Of a DNA stretch of 64,000 nucleotides, positions 34,239 to 43,617 are shown piece by piece (positions within the stretch are counted from its first letter, which is position 1; every line of letters begins with the position of its first letter). The position numbers and the translations under genes are program-made. Source of the stretch: Leptospira sp. B5-022 (GTDB lineage Bacteria > Spirochaetota > Leptospiria > Leptospirales > Leptospiraceae); contig NZ_ANIJ01000025.1 of assembly GCF_000347035.1 (NCBI RefSeq), positions 193,828-257,827 of the forward strand, read 5' to 3'. The notes beneath the pieces are model-generated. The model worked only from the letters and a program-made list of their open reading frames with translations. It had not been told where the DNA came from and ran no database searches.

Positions 34239-35138
34239 ATGACCAGGTTTCAATTTTTCGGTAAAAGTTTGAGTTTGTTTGCCCTTGTTTCTTTGAGCTT
34301 ACTCACGGGAACGGGTTGTTATACGAATATTCGCCCGGGAGAGGCAGGACTCAGATATCACCCCTTAACCAGCGGTCTCCAAAAGGACCTATTAACGAAT
34401 GCTATTTATTTCTATGCTCCATGGAATGACGTGGTATTGTACCAAACCCAATGGACCTCGTATAAGGAAAAAGTGGACGTTCTTACCAGGGATGATTTGA
34501 CCATCAACGTTGTGGCCGCAGTCATCCTAAGACCGGTAAATTCGGAGATCTATAATCTTCAGATAGAGATTGGCCCGGATTATTACGAAAAAGTGGTTCG
34601 TCCTCAATTCAGGACATCCGTTCGTAATGCACTATCATCCTATAGTATGATACGGATCTCGAAAGAAACTCCTAAAGTTTCTCAGGATATTCGCCAAGCT
34701 TTAGGAGAAAAGTTAAGAGGGAAACATATCGAAATAGATGATGTGATCATAGACGATATAGAATACAGTCGTCCGATACTGACTGCGATTGAAGGTAAAC
34801 TTACCAAAGAGCAAGAGCAGGAACAAATGAAGTTCGAGATCAATATAGCTAAAAAGGATGCGGAGATAACGGTCATTCACGCGGAGGCAAAGGCAAAATC
34901 CACAGTGATAGAAGCGGAAGGAGCCGCTCAAGCTACCGTGATCGAAGCACAAGCAAAAGCGAAAGCCCAGAAAATGATCGCAGCTCAATTGACAAAACAA
35001 TATCTCCAACTAAAAGCATTCGAGAATCCGAATACAAAACTTCTATTCGTTCCGACCGGAAAAGACTCTCTTCCAATGATCATAAATACGCCGACAGATA
35101 GTCCGAAACCTATGGATCTTCCCTCCGGAGATAAATAA
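34239..35138 (+). CDS. SPFH/prohibitin-family lipoprotein
   Basis: A 299-residue protein with an SPFH domain: YQTQWTSYKEKVDVLTRDDLTINVVAAVILRPV, then VVRPQFRTSVRNALSSY and ILTAIEGKLTKEQEQEQMKFEI, followed by a long Ala/Glu/Lys coiled coil (KKDAEITVIHAEAKAKSTVI...). The N-terminus is unusual for this family: a signal ending in LTGTGC, so the protein is probably lipidated at Cys27 and faces the periplasm rather than the cytoplasm. It would form membrane-associated rings. The ATG follows TAGGAG. Confidence 0.87.
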   Translation: MTRFQFFGKSLSLFALVSLSLLTGTGCYTNIRPGEAGLRYHPLTSGLQKDLLTNAIYFYAPWNDVVLYQTQWTSYKEKVDVLTRDDLTINVVAAVILRPVNSEIYNLQIEIGPDYYEKVVRPQFRTSVRNALSSYSMIRISKETPKVSQDIRQALGEKLRGKHIEIDDVIIDDIEYSRPILTAIEGKLTKEQEQEQMKFEINIAKKDAEITVIHAEAKAKSTVIEAEGAAQATVIEAQAKAKAQKMIAAQLTKQYLQLKAFENPNTKLLFVPTGKDSLPMIINTPTDSPKPMDLPSGDK

Positions 35139-35200
35139 AAAAGAAGATCTTTCATTACAAAATTCACACGCGCTGAATCAGATCCGGGAAACGGTTCTGC

Positions 35201-36484
35201 ATGGACCTTTCCCAATTCAGCGCAGCCCAACAAGAGATCATAGAAGATCGCTCTAGATTTTTACAGGTTATAGCCGCTGCAGGTTCCGGAAAGACCAGTA
35301 CATTAGTTGGAGTTGTACAAAACGAGCTCTCCCAAGGCACAAGGGGAGAAGAAATCCTGGTCTTGAGTTTTACTAGAAAAGCGGCAGGCGAGATCAAAGA
35401 AAGGATCAAAAAGAAAACGAACGATAACTCCGTAAGAGTACATACGTTTCATGCGTTCTGTTTGAGAGCATTGATTACGTGGCATCCTGATTTTCGGAAC
35501 AGAAGACCTTCTATCCTGACCTCATCCGAAAAGAACCAGTTCTTTAGGGAATGGTTCCGCAAAGAATCGGATATTATCGGTGGGATCCCTTATACACTTT
35601 TGGTCGGAGGATCCGAATTACCTTCTAATTTCCCCCAAACCTGGAAAAGCCCGTTATTAGAAGATTATAAGAACTTCAAACGAAAGGAGGGAAAACTGGA
35701 CCTGGATGATTTGGTCTCTATTTTTTTGGATTCTCTCGAAAGCGGGGAATCTTGGACGGAAATCCCGAAACAAAGTTTAAAAAGGATCTTAGTAGACGAA
35801 TTCCAAGATACCGACCCGGAACAACTTAGATTCTTAAAATTACTGTCGGAACAATCGAAAATTTTGGTAGTAGGAGACGATAGCCAGGGAATTTACTCGT
35901 TCAGGAAGGCCGATATATTCAATTTTTTGAATTTTCCGGAAATGTTTCGGCCATGCACCCGGAAATTCCTAAACACAAATTACAGATCGTTACCGAAAAT
36001 CGTGGATACTTCTTCCATACCTATTTCCAAAAATAAGAACAAAATCGATAAGAAGGTAATCGCTTACCGAAAAGGGAAAGCGTTCGTTTCCAGACTTAAA
36101 ATGGATAAGATCTCGGAACTATTTCCTTATTTAGGAGAATTGTATAAGCGAAGTGGAGGAGAATTAAGGATATTATGCCGTTCTAATCATAGAATACGGG
36201 AATATCTTCGTGCAGGAGTTCCGTCCGAATTACTACTCACGATTCATTCCGCCAAAGGTTTGGAATTTCACACGGTGATCGTGGATTTGGCGGATGGTTG
36301 GAATCTTCGAAAAGATTCTCCGGAACAGCTCAGAGAAGAAGAACATAGAGTTCTATACGTTGCACTTTCTAGGGCGAAAGATTGTCTGATCATTTTAGGT
36401 AAAAGGACGGGATCCGGTAGAGAAACTGCAGAAGACTTATTTTTCTCTTATTTTAAAAGAGAACTTCCCATCTTAAAACCCTGA
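35201..36484 (+). CDS. Small UvrD/Rep-type superfamily 1 helicase
   Basis: A 427-residue protein, about 60% of the usual UvrD length. It has Walker A AAAGSGKTS (25-33), motif Ia TRKAAGEIKERI, Walker B LVDEFQDTDPEQ, motif III GDDSQGIYSFRKAD, and late motifs LLTIHSAKGLEFHTV and EEEHRVLYVALSRAKD. The reduced length comes from shortened 1B and 2B subdomains, so the core ATPase is intact. It may act in repair or restart of forks, or be a Leptospira-specific paralogue of full-length UvrD. The start ATG at 35201 lacks a good ribosome binding site. Confidence 0.87.
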   Translation: MDLSQFSAAQQEIIEDRSRFLQVIAAAGSGKTSTLVGVVQNELSQGTRGEEILVLSFTRKAAGEIKERIKKKTNDNSVRVHTFHAFCLRALITWHPDFRNRRPSILTSSEKNQFFREWFRKESDIIGGIPYTLLVGGSELPSNFPQTWKSPLLEDYKNFKRKEGKLDLDDLVSIFLDSLESGESWTEIPKQSLKRILVDEFQDTDPEQLRFLKLLSEQSKILVVGDDSQGIYSFRKADIFNFLNFPEMFRPCTRKFLNTNYRSLPKIVDTSSIPISKNKNKIDKKVIAYRKGKAFVSRLKMDKISELFPYLGELYKRSGGELRILCRSNHRIREYLRAGVPSELLLTIHSAKGLEFHTVIVDLADGWNLRKDSPEQLREEEHRVLYVALSRAKDCLIILGKRTGSGRETAEDLFFSYFKRELPILKP

Positions 36485-36597
36485 ATTAAAGAATTATTTT
36501 AGATCCCGATCTTTTTCTGCAACAAAGCGAATCTGATCCGCTCTCATTTAACGATCCGTAAATAAAAACTCCTATTTCGGGAATCATAGGATAAAAA

Positions 36598-37683
36598 ATG
36601 AAAAAGAATACAGAACTGAAAGAAACTCTTGGAAGCGTAAGGGAGATCATCTCCGATAGTAGCTTCGACAATCCGGCTTATCTTGGGATCGCTTATTTTA
36701 TCCGGGATCTATTCTTCTTCTCGGTTACCATGTTTCTGATATGGAATACGGAAACTTGGTATTATCTTCCGTTTCTTTGGGTATTTGCTGGCCTAAGCAT
36801 CGCTTCTCTTTTTATTATAGGCCACGATGCATGTCACGGGGCCTTATTCAAAAACGAGAGACTTGCGTATTGGATCGGACAAATCGCAATGTTGCCGTCC
36901 TTACATGCGTATAACCAATGGGGATACGGTCATAATCGGGTCCACCACGGGCACACGATCAAATTAAAAGGCGATTTCGTATGGCATCCTGTGACCCCTG
37001 AACAATATAAAAATTTCGGAATATTCAGAAAGGTTTTCCATAGACTTTCCTGGTCCGCATTCGGAGGAGGGATCTATTATTTAGTAGAGATCTGGTTAAA
37101 AGGAATGGTCCTTTTTACTGCTCCAATGAAGGAAGCTCTTAGAGATAAATTACTCATGCTTACCTTTGCATTCGGTTCTGCGGCCGCAGTATTCTATTTC
37201 GGTGGGAACACTCCTAACGGTTTAGATTTAGGATTAGGGGCTTGGTTTTTTCTAAAAGTGTGGCTTCTTCCTTTTATCTCTTGGAACTATTTCATCGGAA
37301 TCACGGTTTATGTACACCATATCCGTCCGGAAGTTCCCTGGAAAGATGCGGAAGAATGGACTCCTTTTTACGGACAAATGAGAGGTACGGTAAACTATCA
37401 TGTTCCTAAGTTATTAAACTTTTTCATGCATAATATTTTCATTCATTCTCCTCATCATGTTCACATGAAAATCCCTTTCTACAAATTGGGCCAAGCCTTG
37501 GAAGAGATCAAAGCGCATTACGGAGCTTATGTTGTGGAAAGAAAATCCATTTGGAAAGATTATCTCGAATCCACATCCAAGTGTAAACTTATGGATCCGG
37601 ATACCGGAAAATGGATGACCTACTCGGAAGCGTTCAACGACGAGGATGAGTCGGAGCCGGAATTAGAGACTGTAGCTACTTAA
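36598..37683 (+). CDS. Membrane fatty acid desaturase
   Basis: A 361-residue protein with three His boxes: GHDACHG (about 83-89), HNRVHHGH (110-117), and HSPHHVHM (about 281-288), with helices between. The layout matches the acyl-lipid delta-12/omega-type desaturases (DesA/FADS), which insert double bonds in membrane fatty acids using an oxygen-dependent diiron site. Leptospires are aerobic and depend on fatty acids, so this would adjust membrane fluidity. Monocistronic. Confidence 0.92.
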   Translation: MKKNTELKETLGSVREIISDSSFDNPAYLGIAYFIRDLFFFSVTMFLIWNTETWYYLPFLWVFAGLSIASLFIIGHDACHGALFKNERLAYWIGQIAMLPSLHAYNQWGYGHNRVHHGHTIKLKGDFVWHPVTPEQYKNFGIFRKVFHRLSWSAFGGGIYYLVEIWLKGMVLFTAPMKEALRDKLLMLTFAFGSAAAVFYFGGNTPNGLDLGLGAWFFLKVWLLPFISWNYFIGITVYVHHIRPEVPWKDAEEWTPFYGQMRGTVNYHVPKLLNFFMHNIFIHSPHHVHMKIPFYKLGQALEEIKAHYGAYVVERKSIWKDYLESTSKCKLMDPDTGKWMTYSEAFNDEDESEPELETVAT

Positions 37684-37747
37684 AAATTTCACTCTAAAAC
37701 GATTGGGAATTGATTTTTAAAGGAATTCGATAAGTCTGATTTTCAGA

Positions 37748-38044
37748 ATGAAATTTTTCCTAATCGAATTAGAATATTTAGTCCCACTCGAAAAATTAGA
37801 CCAAGCGGTCCCTGCTCATAGAGAGTTTTTACAAACCTTATATGATATTGGGACCCTTCTTCTTTCCGGACCGAAAGAACCAAGGAACGGCGGAATGATC
37901 ATCGCAAAATCTATCTCTTTAGAGAAAATCAGCGAAACAATGAAAGAAGATCCTTTCGCAAAATTAGGTTACGCAAATTATAAATACACAGAGTTCCATC
38001 CGGTAAAACACCAGACATTCCTAAAAAGTTGGTTGGAATCTTGA
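37748..38044 (+). CDS. YciI-like protein
   Basis: A 98-residue protein with YciI fold: FFLIELEYLVPLEKLDQAVPAHREFLQTLYDIGTLLLSGPKEPRNGGMIIAKSISLEKISETMKEDPFAKLGYANYKYTEF. The conserved His (AHREFL) and Asp (EDPF) of the family are present. The function of these proteins is unclear. A terminator-like hairpin follows. Confidence 0.88.
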   Translation: MKFFLIELEYLVPLEKLDQAVPAHREFLQTLYDIGTLLLSGPKEPRNGGMIIAKSISLEKISETMKEDPFAKLGYANYKYTEFHPVKHQTFLKSWLES

Positions 38045-38046
38045 AG

Positions 38047-38088
38047 AAAAAAACCGCCTCCCGGCTCCTTTCGGAGCACGGGAAGCGG
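38047..38088 (-). terminator. Terminator for the hydrolase pair
   Basis: An imperfect G+C-rich hairpin (CCGC, CCCG and CTCC paired with GGAG, CGGG and GCGG around a short TTTC loop; 38054-38088). On the minus strand it is followed by a run of seven T (AAAAAAA on plus, 38047-38053), so it ends the minus-strand gene pair at 38112-39821. On the plus strand it may also slow transcription of the YciI-like gene. Confidence 0.7.
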
Positions 38089-38111
38089 GGAGCAAAGTGA
38101 TTGGATGGGTG

Positions 38112-38957
38112 CTAGATAGTTACCAGAGCCGCGTTCGCCAGCTCGTATCCGCCTGTTTGGTCCGGATGAAAATCTTTTTTGAAATACAGGAGAGCAGCGC
38201 TGAAAAGTTGAGGATATAAGATCCTTCCGATCCTGCGTGCAGACTTCATATCTTGGAAGTATTTACGGAATCCTACTTTCTTATCAGTGAGTAAGAACCA
38301 ATGTTGCAGGCTTAAAGCGTATCCCCAAAACATGAACGATGCTACGATAAATCCCATGATCCTTAAGAAATGACTTTTAGAAACGGTTTGAAGAACGTCA
38401 TACGCAACTGATTTATGCTCTATCTCTTCACAAGCATGCCAAAGAAGAAGACTTCTCATTTCTCCGTATGCATCGTCATGGAAATTATTACGGATCGAAA
38501 TTTCAGCCATACTAGCCGTATAATGTTCCAGACCTGCAGTCACCGATAGTTTCAGTTTTTTACCGAAGAAAAATTCGAACACGGGCAAAAAGAAACTAAA
38601 GGCGGTCCATTTATAGACCTTCTCCATAAGAGTGATAGGTCTTCCTTGTCCTTTTAAGATCTCCAGGATTTTTTCGTGTTCTTTTCCGTGTTGGACTTCC
38701 TGCCCGATAAAAGATTTCACTCTGGAAGAAAGGCCGGGATCTTTTACTTGGTCCGCAAAAGCTTTTACACTCTTAATAAAGAATCTTTCTCCTTCCGGGA
38801 AAAGGATATGATAAGCATTCACCGTATGGGTCATGAACGAGTTATTTGCGATATAATGGTCCGGCAAATTTTCCAGGCCTTCGAAATTCATCTTACGAAC
38901 GGTAGGAGAATTCGCATCGATCGATTTTAGATTTTTATTCTTAGTTTGGGGATTCAT
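38112..38957 (-). CDS. Metal-dependent hydrolase family protein (copy 2)
   Basis: A 281-residue protein with the PF10118-like pattern: FIGQEVQHGKEHEKILEILKGQGRPI, VTAGLEHYTASMAEISI and RSLLLWHACEEIEHKSVAYDVLQTVSK, with His/Glu sets that would bind a dimetal site. One central helix (about 200-220) is hydrophobic, so membrane association is possible. It lies 12 bases after a close paralogue (38970-39821); the two share long identical blocks (IKSVKAFADQVKDP, HACEEIEHKSVAYDVLQTVSKS). No reaction is known for this family. The terminator hairpin follows. Confidence 0.85.
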   Translation of the reverse strand: MNPQTKNKNLKSIDANSPTVRKMNFEGLENLPDHYIANNSFMTHTVNAYHILFPEGERFFIKSVKAFADQVKDPGLSSRVKSFIGQEVQHGKEHEKILEILKGQGRPITLMEKVYKWTAFSFFLPVFEFFFGKKLKLSVTAGLEHYTASMAEISIRNNFHDDAYGEMRSLLLWHACEEIEHKSVAYDVLQTVSKSHFLRIMGFIVASFMFWGYALSLQHWFLLTDKKVGFRKYFQDMKSARRIGRILYPQLFSAALLYFKKDFHPDQTGGYELANAALVTI

Positions 38958-38969
38958 CGTATTCTCCTA

Positions 38970-39821
38970 TTAAATTGTAGCTAACGCGGCGTTGGCCAGA
39001 TCATAACCGCCGGTTTGGTTCGGATGGAAACTAGGTTTGAAATAAAGAAAGGCAAGTTTTCCGACTTCTATCACGATCAAACGGGCATAAGAACTTGCAG
39101 AGACAAGATCGGAGAAATATCTTTTAAATCCGATCTTAGGGTCCGCAAAGATAAACATATGCTGAAGAGTAAACGCGTATCCCCAGAACATGATCGAGGC
39201 TACGATAAATCCCAAAGTTCTTAAGATATAACTTTTGGAAACGGTTTGCAGAACGTCATACGCAACGGACTTATGCTCTATTTCTTCGCAAGCATGCCAA
39301 AGAAGTAGATTTCTCATCTCTCCTTCCGCTTGTTCATGAAGACCGAATCTTAGAGTAACTTCTCCCAAGGAGGCGGTATAATGTTCTAAACCTGCAGTCA
39401 CTGCAAGTTTCAGTTTTTTACCGAAGATAAATTCCAGAACAGGCCAGAAAAATCCGTAAGCGGTCTTTACATAAAAATTCAGGATCCTGGAAACGGGGCG
39501 TCCTTGTTTTGCCAGCATATCCAGAGCTTTTTCATGCTCTTTTCCGTGTTGTACTTCCTGACCGATAAAACCTTTAATACTATTTTGTAATGCGGGATCC
39601 TTCACTTGATCCGCAAAAGCTTTTACACTTTTAATAAAAAATCTTTCTCCTTCCGGAAAGATCACATGATATGCGTTTACCGTATGGGTTAGGAAAGAAT
39701 TTCCTGCCACATAATAATCGGATAATCGGTCCAACCCTTCGAAGTCCATCTTACGAACGCTCGGAGAATCGCCGTTGATCGGTTTAATAGTCCGTTCTTT
39801 TTTTTCTGCCTTTGCTGACAT
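38970..39821 (-). CDS. Metal-dependent hydrolase family protein (copy 1)
   Basis: A 283-residue paralogue of the next gene, with the same His/Glu blocks (IGQEVQHGKEHEKALDMLAKQ, GLEHYTASLGEVTL, LLWHACEEIEHKSVAYDVLQTV). The start ATG at 39821 has an AGGGGGG site upstream on the minus strand. The high similarity and tandem position point to a recent duplication. Function unknown, as for copy 2. Confidence 0.85.
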   Translation of the reverse strand: MSAKAEKKERTIKPINGDSPSVRKMDFEGLDRLSDYYVAGNSFLTHTVNAYHVIFPEGERFFIKSVKAFADQVKDPALQNSIKGFIGQEVQHGKEHEKALDMLAKQGRPVSRILNFYVKTAYGFFWPVLEFIFGKKLKLAVTAGLEHYTASLGEVTLRFGLHEQAEGEMRNLLLWHACEEIEHKSVAYDVLQTVSKSYILRTLGFIVASIMFWGYAFTLQHMFIFADPKIGFKRYFSDLVSASSYARLIVIEVGKLAFLYFKPSFHPNQTGGYDLANAALATI

Positions 39822-40148
39822 TTCTATCCCCCCTGTTTTTTTCGGGTTTCGTGAAGCTTACTATAAACCTTTCCAAATCGATTCGCCCGCCGATCCCGGA
39901 AAACCCTGGCTGATTTCGAAATCGGCCAGAAAAACTAGGAAATTTCGTATAGAAAACCTTTTTTATAACGTATGTTTTACAAAAAGTACACATGCAAAAA
40001 GGGAATTTCGGAGGTCACTATACCTTTATCTTTTATCAAAAATATGAGGAAGGGCTTTCGATTCGAGAAGATGGAAACTTCTTCTTGGAGGCTTTGGAAA
40101 CAACAAAGGCTTTACGGCTAGTTAAAGACCTAAATATTGACTATTACC
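39822..40148. other. 327-base intergenic region before tRNA-Val
   Basis: Contains the promoter side of the hydrolase pair on the minus strand and the promoter for tRNA-Val on the plus strand. I see no supported protein gene; short antisense frames here are shadows. Confidence 0.4.
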
Positions 40149-40222
<74 letters not shown>

Positions 40223-40260
40223 GGGTATTTACACCCTTCTTCTTTGAACCGTAGAAAATA

Positions 40261-40288
40261 AAAAAGCCTCCGATTTCGGAGGCTTTTT
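40261..40288. terminator. Bidirectional intrinsic terminator
   Basis: GCCTCCGA / TCGGAGGC with a 2-base TT centre, flanked by AAAAA on the left and TTTTT on the right. It ends the tRNA-Val transcript and also the convergent HEAT-repeat gene (stop at 40313). Confidence 0.88.
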
Positions 40289-40312
40289 ACATCTTAAGCG
40301 CTTCAGAAATGA

Positions 40313-41191
40313 TCAGTCTTTCAAAAAAAGCGGGAGATTCGCAGGCATCTTGAATCCTGTCACATTTGCCAGGTCCTTCTTGATCTGCTCTCTTACCATT
40401 TTATCATGCTCGACGAGTAACGCTTCTCTCAGAGAATATTCTCCCGCTTTCAGGTCCACTTCTCCCACTGCAATGGAAGCCCTATAACGCACCATCGGGG
40501 ATTCGTCTTTTAGGAATGCGCATAAATCATAGAACTTTTGATTGGCGATCCGATTGATGTATACGATCGCATTTAAGATCGCAACTTTCGCAAAAGGATT
40601 TTTTTCCTTATCGATCGCAGAGTTCAATTGGGAAAGTGCATCTTTTCGGTTTAGGTTTTTCAGTCCGTCCGCTGCGGAAGCTCTTACATAAAAATTCGGG
40701 TGGTTCAAAGCGTTTAGGATCGCTTCTTGGTTTTCTTTGGAATAAGGAAGAAGCCCTACATTTCGGATAATCTCCCCCGCGGCGATCACAGTATTATAAC
40801 CTTCAGGGGAACTGAATGCAGGATAATCGTTTTCCTGAACAGTTGCGGAAATTTTTTTAAATTCTTCCACCATTCCCGGTCCGGAAATATCCGACTCCAT
40901 GGCTCCCAAAGCTTGTGCTATTGTGAATTTTAAAGTGGGGGAATTCTCATCCGATTTAGGAACATTCGGATTTCCCTTTAAAGCTTTAAGAAGCGGGCGA
41001 ACCGCCAGTTTGCTACTTACGAATTTCAGATAGTCCGCAGCTTGGATCCTTTCTTCTAGGTTGCCGCTTTGTAATTTATCGACTTGGTCGTAGAATAATT
41101 GGTCCAATTTCTCATGGATCATTTCCTTTGCGGAAATTTGAGAAGTGAGTGATAAAATAATTCCAAGGATTAGGATTCTTAAGCTAGACAT
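40313..41191 (-). CDS. Exported HEAT-repeat protein
   Basis: A 292-residue protein with a signal peptide (MSSLRILILGIILSLTSQISA). The rest is helical repeats of HEAT type: RIQAADYLKFVSSKLAVRPLLKAL, LNHPNFYVRASAADGLKNL and MVRYRASIAVGEVDL. Such repeats form protein-binding scaffolds; the partner is unknown, but export suggests a periplasmic or surface role. The gene overlaps nothing and ends at the shared terminator. Confidence 0.8.
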   Translation of the reverse strand: MSSLRILILGIILSLTSQISAKEMIHEKLDQLFYDQVDKLQSGNLEERIQAADYLKFVSSKLAVRPLLKALKGNPNVPKSDENSPTLKFTIAQALGAMESDISGPGMVEEFKKISATVQENDYPAFSSPEGYNTVIAAGEIIRNVGLLPYSKENQEAILNALNHPNFYVRASAADGLKNLNRKDALSQLNSAIDKEKNPFAKVAILNAIVYINRIANQKFYDLCAFLKDESPMVRYRASIAVGEVDLKAGEYSLREALLVEHDKMVREQIKKDLANVTGFKMPANLPLFLKD

Positions 41192-41259
41192 GGGTTCCCC
41201 CTATGTTGTTTATCGGAATCAGTAAGTCGGATCTTAACCTTAGGAAGCCACTAATCCGG

Positions 41260-41823
41260 TCATAAGGACTCGGTTTCCTTGACTCTTTCCGCAATCTTGC
41301 GAATTTTCTCCGATAGATCCTCGACAGCCAATTCCTTTTCTCCGCCTTCTTCCAATTCTCGACCCACTTTTTTAAGGTCTTCCTGGATCTGTTCGCTGTT
41401 TTCACTGGCTCTCTGAGCTAAATGGGTGAGTAGGTCTTCGCGGTAACTTTTCACCTCTTCCAGACGAAGTTCGCCCAAAGCCACCATACTCTGCAAGATC
41501 CTGTCCATTTTTTCCTTGGTAAGATAGGCAAGACCGATCCCTCCCAAGACCAAACGGCCGAATAATGCACTGATATTTTTGCCCGTTTCTCGGATTAGAG
41601 CGGAAAGCATATAATTGGAAAATTCTTCGTTTCTCTGGCCCAAACTTACCTTGAGAAAGGTTTGGCCTAGGATTTTAGGAGTGATGTCCTGACCGCTCAT
41701 ATTATCGATCACTTTGATCTCTTCGCCCGCGATGATCATCTCGGCGACATCTTCTAGAGTAATCGTTTTACTGGTCTCGGGGTCGTACAACCTTCTGTTT
41801 GCGTATCTTTTCAGAACTTTCAT
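41260..41823 (-). CDS. PhaR-like polyhydroxyalkanoate synthesis regulator
   Basis: A 187-residue protein. The N-terminal DNA-binding module [26 protein letters not shown] (4-29) is characteristic of PHB/PHA accumulation regulators, with the [14 protein letters not shown] block after it. The C-terminal part is a predicted coiled coil rich in Glu/Lys, and may bind PHA granules or other proteins. Leptospira synthesis of PHA is uncertain, so the target may differ. It is a single gene between the HEAT-repeat gene and the divergent gene at 42004. Confidence 0.88.
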   Translation of the reverse strand: MKVLKRYANRRLYDPETSKTITLEDVAEMIIAGEEIKVIDNMSGQDITPKILGQTFLKVSLGQRNEEFSNYMLSALIRETGKNISALFGRLVLGGIGLAYLTKEKMDRILQSMVALGELRLEEVKSYREDLLTHLAQRASENSEQIQEDLKKVGRELEEGGEKELAVEDLSEKIRKIAERVKETESL

Positions 41824-42003
41824 TCTTAGTTTTGCTCGTAATCAACGCTTTTAGGATAAGCCCACAAAAGCAGTTCGCCCGAAAGGCAAACTTGTTTTTC
41901 TTTCCGATTCCCCTTTCTAGTTGCGGGTTTTCCGCAATGCACCAATTCTAGGATCGGACGAAAATCCCCAAGGTCAAGGAAAAAACCCGTCCTTTGCAAA
42001 GAG

Positions 42004-42891
42004 ATGAACTTACTATCGGATGCCATACTTCTGCGCCGACTTAGCTCGGATGAACATGAATTCCTAATCGCATTATTAAAGTGGAAAGGAATAGATCATT
42101 TAGAATGGGTAAGAAGTTCCGGATTCCCCTCCTCTACTAAAGACGTTTTAGTTTGGAAGAAGGATGCTAGTCCAGAGGATATCCGCTCCGCTTATGATTG
42201 GTCCAGAGAAGTTTGCCTGCTCGGAAGATTTGATACGGAAGAAAAAAACTCTTTTATAAGAGCGGGAGCGACCCGCATTTATGATCTGAATTCTTTTGCA
42301 CTGGAAGAATTCCCTTTCTTTAAATTTTCAAAACCTTTACATCCTGAAATGGTTGTACTTACCCAAAATGCCGATCTTTTTTCCAAATTCAGATCTCTTC
42401 TCAGGGCCTGCGGCTCCAACGCACATTGGTGTAAAGATATATTAGGACTTCCTAATATTCTAAAAGAGACCAAGCCTGGGGTCCTGGTTTTGGATTCCGA
42501 ATCTTTTTCCATTAGAGAACTTGTCCCTAAGATGAAAGGTCTTTTAGGAACTCCTTATTTTCCTCTCAGCTTTTGTCTGATAGATTTTAATAGGGAAAAC
42601 GTGTACCAAAATTTGGCTACCGGTTTGAAGGATATCGCAAAGGCGTTTTTTGAACCAAAGGACCTTCTTCTTTTTTTAAGAGATAGACTGGCGCTCGCCT
42701 CTCCTCCTAAGGATTCCTTTTTCCAAGCGATCGATTGGTCCGGCAGTCCCAGAAATATCAGAGAATACGAGTTCCCTAACGTTCCGGATGGAATGTTAGA
42801 AAGAGCGGAAGCTGCCTATTTATACAGGATCCGCCGTTTATTTTTATGGATGGGGGAAGGAGCCAATCGAGGAACCGAGATCTCCGCTTAA
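42004..42891 (+). CDS. Hypothetical protein
   Basis: A 295-residue protein of unknown function. It seems to hold two alpha/beta units; TKPGVLVLDSESFSIRELVPKMKGLLGTPYFPLSFCLIDFN resembles a degenerate receiver domain, with the acid in VLDSE in the right place, but the phosphate pocket is not complete. No transmembrane segment. The stop overlaps the DsbA-like gene by 4 bases (convergent). Start uncertain. Confidence 0.55.
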   Translation: MNLLSDAILLRRLSSDEHEFLIALLKWKGIDHLEWVRSSGFPSSTKDVLVWKKDASPEDIRSAYDWSREVCLLGRFDTEEKNSFIRAGATRIYDLNSFALEEFPFFKFSKPLHPEMVVLTQNADLFSKFRSLLRACGSNAHWCKDILGLPNILKETKPGVLVLDSESFSIRELVPKMKGLLGTPYFPLSFCLIDFNRENVYQNLATGLKDIAKAFFEPKDLLLFLRDRLALASPPKDSFFQAIDWSGSPRNIREYEFPNVPDGMLERAEAAYLYRIRRLFLWMGEGANRGTEISA

Positions 42892-43541
42892 GTTCCCGAC
42901 TCCGACTGCAATCTTTCGAACACCTGTAAGAACAGGTCCACAGGTTGAGCTCCTGAAACCGCGTATTTTTCGTTAAAGATATAGAATGGAACTCCGGTCA
43001 CTCCCAACATTTTGCCTTCGTTTTCTTCCGTTTCAATCCGGCTGAAAAGAGAAGGATCTTTACGGACTTCATCCAATTCCGATGCAGGAACTCCAACTTG
43101 GGTTAGGCTTTCTCTAATAATTAAATCGTCCGAGAGATTTTTTTCTTCCGAAAAAAACTTTTGGAAAAATACTTCGGCAAGTTCCGATTCTTTTCCGTAA
43201 GTTCGGGCTTTTCGAATGAGAGCATGAAGAAGTAAGGTATTCGGCTGGTGCCCTTGTAGAATATTAGAAAACTGCAATCCATCTTCTTTGGCAATATCCG
43301 AGACTCTTTGGGTCATCATCTTTACCCGGTCTAAAGAACCGAATTTTTTGACCATATGAGCTTCTCGATCCTCGCCCTTTTCAGGAAGATCAGGATTTAA
43401 TTGGAATGGTTTCCACTCTACGACGATTTTATCTCCAGGATGATCGACTTCCCAAGACTCGATCGCTTTCTCTAATCTTTTTTTACCGATATAACACCAA
43501 GGACAAACTACGTCCGAATAAATTGAGATACTGGTTTCCAA
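42888..43541 (-). CDS. DsbA-family oxidoreductase, FrnE-like
   Basis: A 217-residue thioredoxin-fold protein without signal peptide. The active site is CPWC at 13-16 in SDVVCPWCYIGKKRLEKA. The helical insert and late cis-Pro motif TGVPFYIFNEKYAVSGAQPVDLFLQVF match FrnE/2-hydroxychromene-carboxylate isomerase-type DsbA proteins. Cytoplasmic disulfide or thiol chemistry is likely; linked to oxidative stress in other species. The start at 43541 is followed by a standard frame to 42888. Confidence 0.93.
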   Translation of the reverse strand: METSISIYSDVVCPWCYIGKKRLEKAIESWEVDHPGDKIVVEWKPFQLNPDLPEKGEDREAHMVKKFGSLDRVKMMTQRVSDIAKEDGLQFSNILQGHQPNTLLLHALIRKARTYGKESELAEVFFQKFFSEEKNLSDDLIIRESLTQVGVPASELDEVRKDPSLFSRIETEENEGKMLGVTGVPFYIFNEKYAVSGAQPVDLFLQVFERLQSESGT

Positions 43542-43617
43542 TGCCTTCTCCTGTAACTCTTAGACATACAAGAGGCCTAAAAACTGCATCCTTTTTTTGG
43601 GCGCAGAGATGGCGAAA

